A stretch of 64,000 bases of DNA, from positions 2,418,001 to 2,482,000 of the forward strand of contig NW_020825326.1 in assembly GCF_003286085.1 (NCBI RefSeq), read 5' to 3'. Numbering within the stretch: the stretch's first letter is position 1; every line of letters begins with the position of its first letter. The position numbers and the translations under genes were made by a program. This document shows positions 30,787 to 39,649 of the stretch, in pieces. Source of the stretch: Drosophila persimilis (taxonomy: Eukaryota; Arthropoda; Insecta; Diptera; Drosophilidae). The notes beneath the pieces were generated by a model. It did no database searches, was not told the origin of the DNA, and saw nothing but the letters and a program-made list of their open reading frames with translations.

Positions 30787-31677
30787 TGTGAGGAACCGCG
30801 GTTCCCACAGGCCGAGTGCGACCAAAGCACAGCCGGATAAAGGCGGTGGGACGGTCGGATAAAGGCTGATGGCTGGCCGGATAAGGCGAAGGTCAGTCCA
30901 GATACCCACGGATATCCGGATGCGGCGAAAAGGCCAAGGGCCCCGAGAGGAGAAGTGTCCCGCTCTCGGAGAGAGAGACACGCGAGAGGCAAAGGAGACG
31001 GCGGGATCGGGCCGGCAGTGATCTGACGCATGACCAAATAAGGGCATGGGATCACGCCACCGGCCAGGCCCCGTTACGAAGGCCGTGGAAACCCGGAGAC
31101 GGCGATGGAAAACTACCGACGCCGAGCCGGGGCCTGTCAAGGGGCTATAAAAGGAGGCTGCGGCGACGAAGCGGTATCCTTTTTTCGGTGGATAAGTGAT
31201 TGCGCGCGCACCTTGAAACCCCGCCGAAACCTAAGAGTGATATCCGATACGGTTCGAAGAAGTGCAGTGAAGTGAATACAGGAACAGGAAGACAGGCCCC
31301 GCCTGCCCCCAGAGTGAGTCTAAGTTAAGAGGTGATCCACATTTGCCGGCGGAAGCTAAGAGGGGAGTGCGAAACGTAGAGTGCGGATTTGAGTGGCGGT
31401 CCAAAGCAATAGCGGAGGTCAAATTGCCCCAATCATTAGCCTCAACGCTGCCACACCCGACGAGAGCCCACGCGTGGTGGAGATCCGTAGATAAGTGAAA
31501 TTGTAACATCTAGCCCTAAGTCCTAATAGAATTGCGAATAAAGCGAAATTCGAGTAAGGAAAAGGAAGGTCTTATCATTTGTCGTTGGGGGCAACAATAA
31601 AAATACGTTGCGGCGAATCTGCCGAGCGCTGAGCGAGCCCAGCAAACTCAAGCGAACCAAAAAGTAGGTTCGTTACA
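30787..31677 (+). repeat. 5' LTR of gypsy copy 1 (complete, 891 bp)
   Basis: TGTGAGGAACC...GTTCGTTACA, with TG/CA ends. The start contains a perfect palindrome, GGAACCGCGGTTCC. TATAAAA lies at 31146-31152, preceded by GGGGC, placing transcription start near 31175. AATAAA-type polyadenylation signals follow at about 31538 and 31590. A splice-donor-like GTGAGT is at 31314-31319 (GTAAGT in the other LTRs). This is the only undeleted LTR in the window. Confidence 0.9.
31146..31152 (+). promoter_or_regulatory. TATA box in LTR1
   Basis: TATAAAA within GGGGCTATAAAAGGAGGC, conserved in position and context in all LTRs that keep this region (37960, 47761 and 55942). It is a typical RNA polymerase II core promoter. 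Confidence 0.8.
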
Positions 31678-31679
31678 AC

Positions 31680-31697
31680 TGGCGTCCAACGTGGGGC
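31680..31697 (+). other. tRNA-Lys primer-binding site, copy 1
   Basis: TGGCGTCCAACGTGGGGC, two bases after the LTR end. It differs by one base from TGGCGCCCAACGTGGGGC in copies 2 and 3, which is complementary to the 3' 18 nt of insect tRNA-Lys. Confidence 0.85.
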
Positions 31698-31746
31698 CTA
31701 CAACGACAAATAGTAGGACAAAGGGAGGAGAAATAGAGACTAGAGA

Positions 31747-32750
31747 ATGGGGAAGGGACAATGGATCCATCGGTTGAGAAAGGAGGAGCTTGTCCAATGC
31801 GGCCACGCCTTCGGCGTGCGGCTGGAGGGCACCGTGGACGAAATGAGAAGAACATTTAAGGAATGGATGAGGGAACACGAGGATGAGTCAGAGTGGGCCG
31901 ATCTAATTGAGGTATGGGAGTGTCGGGCGGACAGGTCCTCGCCGACACCCCGGGCGGACGACAAACAAGCCGCGTACGAGCACCTGGCACCCCCACCCGG
32001 CGCAGCCGCGGCGGCGCTGTAGAGGTCCCCAGTCGACATACAACGAGAATTGATCGCGAGTCTCTCAGTGCCAATACCGGAACGCTCACACACAGGGACG
32101 CCTAGCAGGTCCCGCCACCCAGGAAGGGATCGAAGCCGAGAAACCGAAAGGGGGAGAACCGAACCAGCCACCATACGGCCAGCACACCTGGACTACGCTA
32201 GAGTGGCGAAACAGGTGAGAGAGTGGTCGTTCCGGTTCGACGGGACGACGAAGCCTCTCGAGTTCTTGGAGCAGGTCGAGTGGTCCGGCGAGACGTACGG
32301 TCTGGATCCGGATCTGATCCCAAGGGCGATGCCGGAGCTGCTAAAAGGGCGGGCACTGATGTGGTTCGTGGCGAACAATCGGCAGTGGAGAACGTGGAAA
32401 GAGTTCTCGTCCAGCTTCCAGGCTTACTTTCTGCCTCGGGGATATTTTGAGAAGTTGCTGCAGGAAGTGAGGATGCGGAAACAGAAATGGGGCGAGCCAT
32501 TCAAAGAGTATATGGTAGAGATGCAGACACTTATGCGACCCCTGAAATGTCCCCAAGAGGAGCAAACGGAGTTGATTCGTGAGAATAGCATGCCCGATCT
32601 GAGAGCGTATATGAGACCACACCGGTGCAAGGATCTCGACACCATGATGGAACTGGCAGACGAGTTCGAGGCGCTGGAAAGGGACCGCCTAGAGTTCCAA
32701 CGGGAGAATCCAACCGTGAAAGCCCGGGCAGCGAATCTCTTCCACAAGCC
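31747..32750 (+). pseudogene. gag: gypsy copy 1 gag, nonsense codon and truncation
   Basis: Starts with MGKGQWIHRLRKEELVQCGH at 31747. An amber codon at 32020-32022 replaces a Trp codon that copy 3 retains. Downstream, the capsid-like region continues in frame: HLDYARVAKQVREWSFRFDG, LEFLEQVEWSGETYGLDPDL, FQAYFLPRGYFEKLLQEVRM and LMRPLKCPQEEQTELIRENS, the retrotransposon-gag-type domain. At about 32745 the gag frame is joined in frame to the RT (FLRRLRLANLRLNADKCEFF), deleting the zinc knuckles, protease and N-terminal RT. It encoded the virus-like-particle structural protein. Confidence 0.85.
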
Positions 32751-34461
32751 CTTCCTTCGACGGCTGCGCTTGGCTAACCTGCGGCTGAACGCAGACAAGT
32801 GCGAGTTCTTTAGGAAAGAGCTGCGGTATCTGGGCCACAAGGTGACCGGCGAGGGGATATGTACAGACCCCAAAAAGTCGCAGCCATAGCCGAACTGAAA
32901 CCGCCGACAAATGTCAAGGAGCTGAGACAGTACTTGGGAGTGGCCTCATGGTACCGGAGGTTCGTGCCCGACTTCGCCACCCTCGTGCAGCCACTCACCG
33001 GGCTCCTCAAGAAGAAGACGGAATGGGTCTGGACACAAGAACGGCAGGAAGCGTTTGAGGAGGTGAAGAAACGACTAGTGGCGGACCCCGTGCTGGCGTG
33101 CCCCGACTTCTCGAAGAAGTTCATCCTGCAGACAGACGCCAGTGATTACGGGCTGGGTGCGATTCTCACGCAGGAGACGGAAAGGGGCGAACGGGTAATA
33201 TCATATGCTAGCAGGACGCTAAACGGACCCGAAAGGAACTATTCGGCGACCGAGAAAGAATGTCTGGCCATTGTATGGGCCATCCGCCAGTTGAGGCCAT
33301 ACTTGGAAGGTTATCTCTTCAAGGTGGTCACGGACCACATGGCTCTGAAATGGCTAAATAGCATAGAAAGTCCGTCGGGGAGAGTGGCGAGATGGGCATT
33401 AGAGCTACAGCAGTACGACTTTGAAGTCGCGTACAGGAAAGGACAGCTCAACGTGGTAGCCGACGCACTCTCCCGACAACCGGTGGAGGAGCGAGGCCGT
33501 CGGATAAGAAATGAGGAAGGAACACAGCCAGTAGGCGAGCCGCCCTGCAAGCGGTTAGAGGGCTTGGCAGAAAAGATCAGAAAAGAATCCCCAAAGTACC
33601 CCGACTATGTGGAGAAGGGGGAAAACTTGTCCCGGCACATTCCTCACCGGGCAGGGAGCGAAGAAGTCGCCTCGTGGAAGTTGTGGAAGTGCCGAAATAT
33701 GCCCAAGAAAGGGTTTTAAAGGAGAGCCACGATAACCCGGAAGCAGGCCACGCCGGCGGAAGGAGAACCGCGGCACGGGTGGCGGCAAGATATTACTGGC
33801 CAGGGATGTACAGGGACGTGAGGGCCTACTTGCGGAAGTGCGAACTATGTCTTCGTTTTAAGCCAAGTCAGCTACAAGCGGCAGGGGAAGTGTTGACACA
33901 GGTACCGGAAGAACCATGGGCAACGGTATGCGCGGACTTTGTGGGTCCTCTGCCGAGATCGAAGCATGGGAACTCGATGCTGCTGGTGCTAGTGGATCGA
34001 TTCTCAAAATGGACCGAGTTGGTGCCGCTGAGGAAGGCCACAGCCGAGGCACTAATAAAGGCCTGTCGAGAGCGCATAATAGCCCGTTTTGGGGCGCCCA
34101 AAGTCTTCATTACGGACAATGGGGTGCAGATGAAAATGCGAAGAAGTTAAAGGAGCTGTTTCAGTTGGTTCGACGAAACTTGGAAAGGGCAGCCCAGGAT
34201 CAGGCCAGGCACTACAACCTGAGAAGAAGACCGTGGAGACCCAAAGTGGGAGAGGTCGCATGGGCCAAACAGCACCACCTTTCCAATGCAGCGGAGGGAT
34301 TCGCCGCAAAGCTGGCACCAAGGTACGATGGGCCATACCAGATAGAGGACTTTATATCCCCAGTTATCTGCAACCTAAGAAAGGAGGGCGACAGGAAGAA
34401 GAGAACGGCACACATACGAGATCTGAAACCCCAACCCGTGGAGCGAGAGACACAGTGGTGA
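32751..34461 (+). pseudogene. pol: gypsy copy 1 pol remnant (RT end, RNase H, integrase pieces)
   Basis: After the gag-RT junction, the RT end carries HKVTGEGICTDP and then a one-base deletion near 32870. The next frame has LRQYLGVASWYRRFVPDF, the RNase H blocks ILQTDASDYGLGAIL, SATEKECLAIVWAIRQ and VVTDHMALKWLN, and a shift near 33695 (VPKYA altered to KCRNMP). The integrase follows with its zinc-binding H-H-C-C region (HAGGRRTAARVAARYYWP, CELCLRF), the first core aspartate in CADFVGPLPRS and the second in FITDNGVQ. A deletion then removes the glutamate region and jumps to the C-terminal part (AKKLKELFQLVRRN to HIRDLKPQP). Confidence 0.85.
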
Positions 34462-35698
34462 AGGGGAATGGCTGTATTGGGTCGCCCTAAAGGGTCACGC
34501 AGGACCAGGAACGGTAGAGTGCCACGCAGGACACTGGGGAAGGGTGCCACGCAGGACACGCACGAGACTCGTCAGCACGCAGGGTGACGGACTTGTGCAC
34601 TTAGATTTAAAAAAAAAAGGTGGAACAGGAAAACCGTGGTTGGAAAGATCTGGAAAAAAAAGTGAAAATTAGTAGGAACAAAGAAAAATAAAACGAGAAG
34701 AGGAAAAGCTCAGCAAACCTGAACAGGAAACGCGTCCCCAAAGCTGGGAGGCGAATCCGGGGTCGGGGAGGGTAATCTCAGACAGCGGATGACCAGAGAA
34801 AACCCAGGGGCCAGGCTCACGCCTCAACGCGGTCTCACAGGGCAACTACGAGCGTCGGGCCGGAACGACGGGTGCCGCTCATGCGTGGTCTACCGGGAGA
34901 GGAGTCGGATGATCCTCGGGTCCGAGCCACTGTGTGAGGGAGACGCCTGTCAAAAGAGTCCGGCCGGCGGCGCATAGGAGTTGCCCTGGGATGTGAGCCA
35001 AAGATTCCAGCCCGGGCGGAGGGTCGGAGGACCCATTGTTCACGAGCGGAATCGCGGCAAGCGGCCCGCATTGAGGGCAGAGGGCGAGCTGGAAAGGGAG
35101 AAAAGGTTGAGTAAAAGTCATCCGGGTCGGGAGAACTCACCCAGGCCAAGGCGGGTCCAATCAGCACGGGATGAAGAAGATATTTGGACGGTAGCATGTA
35201 AGAATTAAATAGCAATTAAAATAAACAGAAATAAAGGGCTAAATAAAAATTGTGAATAAGCAAAAATAAAATGGGGGAATAAAAAGCAAAATAATCATAA
35301 ACGGGAAGCCACCCCCTTCCCGTCCATCAAAGATGGAAAAGTGTTATCCATTAGCCAACAGAGAAACGCGGCGAGAACACAACAGTATCAAAAAAAAAAG
35401 AAGGGATAAGGCGAAATCGGATAGAGAGCGGAGAGCGCGATGGCACTCACACAACCAGGGGAAAGATGCCGTTAGAGAGCGCGGCCGGCAGAGAGACGAG
35501 GCTGAGGGCCATGAGTACAAACGCAACAACCGTTAGAACCAGGCAAGAGAGACCGAAACCCGACGCACCGGCACCGTTAGAGGGAACGATTGGCAATGCA
35601 ACGCGTGTATATAGGCCGGTGGAAAACGGAACAACGAACTCTTGAAGGTAATTATCACCAGAGAGAACGCAAAAAAACCTAGCAAGAGAAAAAAAAAG
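34462..35698 (+). other. gypsy copy 1 spacer between pol and ORF3
   Basis: About 1.2 kb with no long ORF. It includes GGTCACGCAGGACCAGG and related CACGCAGGACA repeats (34490-34570), A-rich tracts, a 62-codon ORF (34789-34977) also present in copies 2 and 3, and a purine-rich stretch before the ORF3 start. Parallel regions are 42657-43836 and 60987-62196. Confidence 0.6.
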
Positions 35699-37330
35699 AT
35701 GGAGATGAAACGCGGGCTCAACCACGAGGATGGCAGGCAGAAGATGGAGGATCTTAGGGCCTTCCTGGAGGAGCAACAGGCGATCGTAGGAGAAGGGGGC
35801 TATTGCGCCGATGCTTCTCGTCAGCGACGGGCGTCTTTGCTCTCTGGTTGCGACGAGGAGGATTGGTGCGATGGCTCCCAGTTCCTCCAGCTACTGGCCT
35901 CGCCGTTGGTGTCGCCGGCACCATCGGGGCACGACTCGGTGTCGCCGACGGTGTCATCGGATGAGGGCGCCGAGGAGAGCGACGACGAGGTCCTATGCAC
36001 CGACGGCCCGCGTTCCCCAACCGCTCAAGAGAAAGCCAGGCGGAGACGGCAGCAAAGGGCGGAGCCGGAGACGAGGAGTAGAAGGCCGCTGACCCTGCGC
36101 GACAAGATCGAGGCGGTGAAGCGGATATTCCAGGAGGCGATGCCGGAGGAGAAGCGCCGGATCCACCGGGTGCGGCGGCGACAGGCGGAAAGAGCCGCCA
36201 GTACGGAGGAGCCCGGCCAAGAGAGCGACGAGGCGCCGCCACCCCCACCATTCCGGGTGGTGCTGCCGCCGATGCAGCCCCGGACCGACGAGGCGGAGAC
36301 CGAGGGGGCGCAGCCCCAGGCCACAGGCGAGCGGGCTACGAACCCCGAGGCCGAGTGGCAGCGGCGGCTGCAGCAGGCCGAGGAGGAGGAAGGCGAGCTG
36401 TGGCAGCCTACGCCACCGGCCGAGGACGACGAGGGCCCCGAGAGGCGGCAACCGCAGGCCGAGGAGGAAGTACACGAGCAGCACCAGCAGCACCGGCAGC
36501 AGTAGCACCAGCAGCAGCAGCACCAGCAGCCGCATCACCAGCAGCAGGGGCAGGGGCAGTGGCAGCAGCAACCACAATGGAGGGGACCGGAGGCGGCTGT
36601 AATGGGACCGTACGTGTCGCAGGAGGTGCGGACCGCCGTGCGCCAGGGGATGGTTTGGCACCACCAGACCCTGCACATCACGTGGGCCTCGGGGCCCGCC
36701 CCGCGGCCCCACGCGGCAGTAACGACAGGGACCCGCGGAGGAGGAACCCCGGACCCGCCCCCACGACCTCAGCGGCAGCAATGGCGACGGCAGAGGCGGC
36801 GACGGCGGCGACAGCAGAGACGCAGACCGCGGAAACGGCGACGGCAGTCCAGACGGCGACGGCCGAGGCAGCGGCAGACACGGCGACGGCAGAGGCGGCG
36901 ACAGCAGAGACGCAGACCGCGGAAACGGCGACGGCGGTCCAGACAGCGACGGCCGAGGCAGCAGCGACGGCGGCGACAGCACCGACGGAGGTGGAACTCG
37001 CGGAAGTCGAGGCGTGGGAGCGCGGACCGTGGGTGTGGCCCGCACCGGAGAGGTCGACGGCGGCCGAGCGCCCGGCTCTGAAGCGGCAGGCCTCCTGCCC
37101 GGAGCCCCGTGCAGGACCGAAGCGGCCGGCCCTGCAACGGCAGAGCTCGGCACCGGCAGCCACGGTCCACTGGACATCCCGCGGGAGGAGTGGCCGGCGG
37201 CGGTGATCCGCGCGCAGACCCAGATTCGCCTCGTGGGTAGGAGGGTACAAAAACTGGTGAGCGAGCGGGGTACCCGTTACCGCATCGCGATGTCGGCCAC
37301 GCGCACGGAGGTGTTCCGTGAGCAAAAGTA
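35699..37330 (+). pseudogene. gypsy copy 1 third ORF, broken
   Basis: Starts MEMKRGLNHEDGRQKMEDL at 35699, with the same layout as the intact ORF3 in copy 2: an acidic N-terminal region with SPAPSGHDSVSPTVSSDEG, a basic helix-rich block (EKRRIHRVRRRQAER), PPPPPFRVVLPPM, then a glutamine tract. An amber codon inside the glutamine tract (36503-36505) ends the frame. The same frame continues with GPYVSQEVRTAVRQGMVW, then a deletion after ASGPAPR shifts it, and another near 37170 shifts it again before the final REEWPAAVIRAQTQIRLVG block. The Ala/Thr repeat region differs from copies 2 and 3. Confidence 0.75.
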
Positions 37331-37678
37331 GAAAGGAAAAAGGAAAAGAGAAAAAAAGGGGGCAAAAAAAAAAAAAAAAAAAAAAAGAAAAAAAAGGGCA
37401 CGCGGGTAGAAAGTGAATAAAGAGAAGACGGAAAAGAAAGAAACGGAATACTGACTGGGAGGAAATATCGAGTGGATCGCAGAAGCGCCCCTACATCTTA
37501 TCGATAGGCGGGGTTCGGCTCCAGCCAGAAAATTGCAAGGGCTGGCAGCGCCGCCCCAGCAAAGGCGCCAGGGCGCCCGTGATCCCAGGTGCAACAAAGA
37601 GCGCGCGTAAAATAGGGCCGTTTGAATGAGGAAGGCACACTCCGTCGCAAGATCGCGGAAAACGGGAGTATTCCGCTG

Positions 37679-37695
37679 CGGGAAGAAAGAGGGGG
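37679..37695 (+). other. polypurine tract before LTR2
   Basis: Purine-rich GGGAAGAAAGAGGGGG directly abutting the TGTGAGG start of the LTR, in the position where plus-strand DNA synthesis is primed. Confidence 0.75.
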
Positions 37696-38487
37696 TGTGA
37701 GGAACCGCGGTTCCCACAGGCCGAGCGCGACCAAAGCACAGCCGGATAAAGGCGGTGGGACGGTCGGATAAAGGCTGATGGCTGGCCGGATAAGGCGAAG
37801 GTCGGGTCGAAACGGCGGGATCGGGCCGGCAGTAATCTGGCGCATGACCAAATAAGGGCATGGGATCACGCCACCGGCCAGGCCTCGTTACGAAGGCCGT
37901 GGAAACCAGGAGACGGCGATGGAAAACTACCGACGCCGAGCCGGGGCCTGGCAAGGGGCTATAAAAGGAGGCTGCGGCGTCGAAGCGGGGCTCTTTTCCC
38001 GTGGATAAGTGATTGCGCGCGCACGTTGAGACCCGGTCGAAACGCAAGAGTGATACCCGGTACGAAACAAAGAAGTGTAGTGAAGTGTAGCAACAGGCAG
38101 ACAGGCCCCGCCTGCCCCCAGAGTAAGTCTAAATTAAGTGGAGATCCCCGAACGCCGGCGGAAGCTAGGAGGGGAGTGCGAGACGTGGAGTGCGGATTTG
38201 AGTGGCGGACCAAAGCAATAGCGGAGGTCAATTTGCCCCAATCAGTGGCCTCAACGCTGCCACACCCGACGAGAGCCCACGCGTGGTGGAGATCCGTAGT
38301 TAAGAGAAATTGTAACACCTAGCCCTAAGTCCTAATAGAATTGCGAATAAAACGATATTCAAGTAAAGAAAAGGAAAGTCTTATCATTTGTCGTTGGGGG
38401 CAACAATAAAAATACGTTGCGGCGAATCTGCCAACCTCTGAGCGAGCCCAGCAAACTCAAGCGAGCCCAAAAAGCAGGTTCGTTACA
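37696..38487 (+). repeat. LTR2, shared by gypsy copies 1 and 2
   Basis: 792 bp because a segment of about 99 bp is missing at 37803 (upstream of the TATA box). Otherwise it matches LTR1 and has the same terminal palindrome, TATAAAA at 37960-37966 and GTAAGT at 38123-38128. It serves as 3' LTR of copy 1 and 5' LTR of copy 2. Confidence 0.88.
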
Positions 38488-38489
38488 AC

Positions 38490-38507
38490 TGGCGCCCAAC
38501 GTGGGGC
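38490..38507 (+). other. tRNA-Lys primer-binding site, copy 2
   Basis: TGGCGCCCAACGTGGGGC, perfect 18-nt complement of the tRNA-Lys 3' end, two bases after LTR2. Confidence 0.88.
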
Positions 38508-38556
38508 CTACAACGACAAATAGTAGGACAAAGGGAGGGAAAATATATACGAGAGA

Positions 38557-39649
38557 ATGGGGAAGGGACAATGGATCCACCGGTTGAGAAAGGAGGAGCT
38601 TGTCAAATGCGGCCACGCCTTCGGCGTGCGGCTGGAGGGCACCGTGGACGAAATGAGAAGAACATTTAAGGAATGGATGAGGGAACACGAGGATGAGTCA
38701 GAGTGGGCCGATCTAATTGAGGTATGGGAGTGTCGGGCGGACAGGTCCTCGCCGACACCCCGGGCGGACGACAAACAAGCCGCGTACGAGCACCTGGCAC
38801 CCCCACCCGGCGCAGCCGCGGCGGCGCTGTAGAGGTCCCCAGTCGACATACAACGAGAATTGATCGCGAGTCTCTCAGTGCCAATACCGGAACGCTCACA
38901 CACAGGGACGCCTAGCAGGTCCCGCCACCCAGGAAGGGATCGAAGCCGAGAAACCGAAAGGGGGAGAACCGAACCAGCCACCATACGGCCAGCACACCTG
39001 GACTACGCTAGAGTGGCGAAACAGGTGAGAGAGTGGTCGTTCCGGTTCGACGGTACGACGAAGCCTCTCGAGTTCTTGGAGCAGGTCGAGTGGTCCGGCG
39101 AGACGTACGGTCTGGATCCGGATCTGATCCCAAGGGCGATGCCGGAGCTGCTAAAAGGGCGGGCGCTGATGTGGTTCGTGGCGAACAATCGGCAGTGGAG
39201 AACGTGGAAAGAGTTCTCTTCCAGCTTCCAGGCTTACTTTCTGCCTCGGGGATATTTTGAGAAGTTGCTGCAGGAAGTGAGGATGCGGAAACAGAAGTGG
39301 GGCGAGCCGTTCAAAGAATACATGGTAGAGATGCAGACACTTATGCGACCCCTGAAATGTCCCCAAGAGGAGCAAACGGAGTTGATTCGGGAGAATAGCA
39401 TGCCCGACTTGAAAGCGTATATGAGACCACACCGGTGCAAGGATCTCGACACCATGATGGAACTGGCGAAGGTGTGGGAGCGCGGATCATTGGAGCCGGG
39501 AGTGCAACGGCCGACCGCTCACCTACTGCTGGAGGTGCGGAAAAGTGGGCATCTCGGCATGGCAGTGCTGCAGGAAGACGGGAAACGCCCCGCGACCCAC
39601 GCCGCGGAGGGCCGTGCCAGGGTCGCAAGAAACGGTCCCTCAAGCCTAG
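38557..39649 (+). pseudogene. gag: gypsy copy 2 gag, nonsense codon and internal deletion
   Basis: Same start as copy 1, and the same amber codon (38830-38832), then an open capsid-like region. At about 39467 a deletion removes the C-terminal capsid and first zinc knuckle and shifts the frame. The second knuckle region remains in the original gag frame: YCWRCGK followed by GISAWQCC, in which the expected histidine is isoleucine. From there the gag frame would end at TAG 39647-39649. The -1 frame over the same bases is pol. The deletion happens to put the upstream gag directly into the pol frame. Confidence 0.8.
39580..39626 (+). promoter_or_regulatory. -1 programmed ribosomal frameshift signal between gag and pol
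   Basis: GGGAAAC at 39580-39586 lies in the gag frame as G GGA AAC, the canonical X XXY YYZ phase. The gag codons are set by the CWRCGK knuckle (codon starts at 39527 plus multiples of three), and the pol frame reads GGG AAA. A 5-nt spacer follows, then GCGACCC (39592-39598) that pairs perfectly with GGGTCGC (39620-39626). The gag stop is 61 nt further on, at 39647. The signal type is established; its use here is inferred. Confidence 0.75.

Larger units (their letters stand above)
30787..38487 (+). mobile_element. large Ty3/gypsy element, copy 1 (shares its 3' LTR with copy 2)
   Basis: 5' LTR 30787-31677, then primer site, gag, pol, spacer, third ORF, polypurine tract and LTR 37696-38487. 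The primer site matches the 3' end of tRNA-Lys, as in Osvaldo and Ulysses elements. Its gag-pol has two big internal deletions, and gag has a nonsense codon. The 5' flank is TCAT (30783-30786). The sequence after LTR2 is not host DNA but the interior of copy 2, so copies 1 and 2 are a tandem with a shared LTR. Confidence 0.85.

Noticed and set aside
30664..31140. 158-codon antisense ORF in the LTR as a gene
   Set aside because: Repeated in other LTRs because the LTRs are nearly identical and GC-rich. No domain; kept only as part of the LTR-R1 junction finding.
36355..37206. Alanine-rich 283-codon plus-strand frame in copy 1
   Set aside because: The first part is an out-of-frame reading of the ORF3 glutamine region. 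Only the last part coincides with the true ORF3 frame after a deletion; it is covered by the ORF3 pseudogene.
35642..37330. Envelope protein of an errantivirus in the third-ORF position
   Set aside because: No signal peptide, membrane-spanning segment, furin-type site with fusion peptide, or conserved cysteines in any copy.
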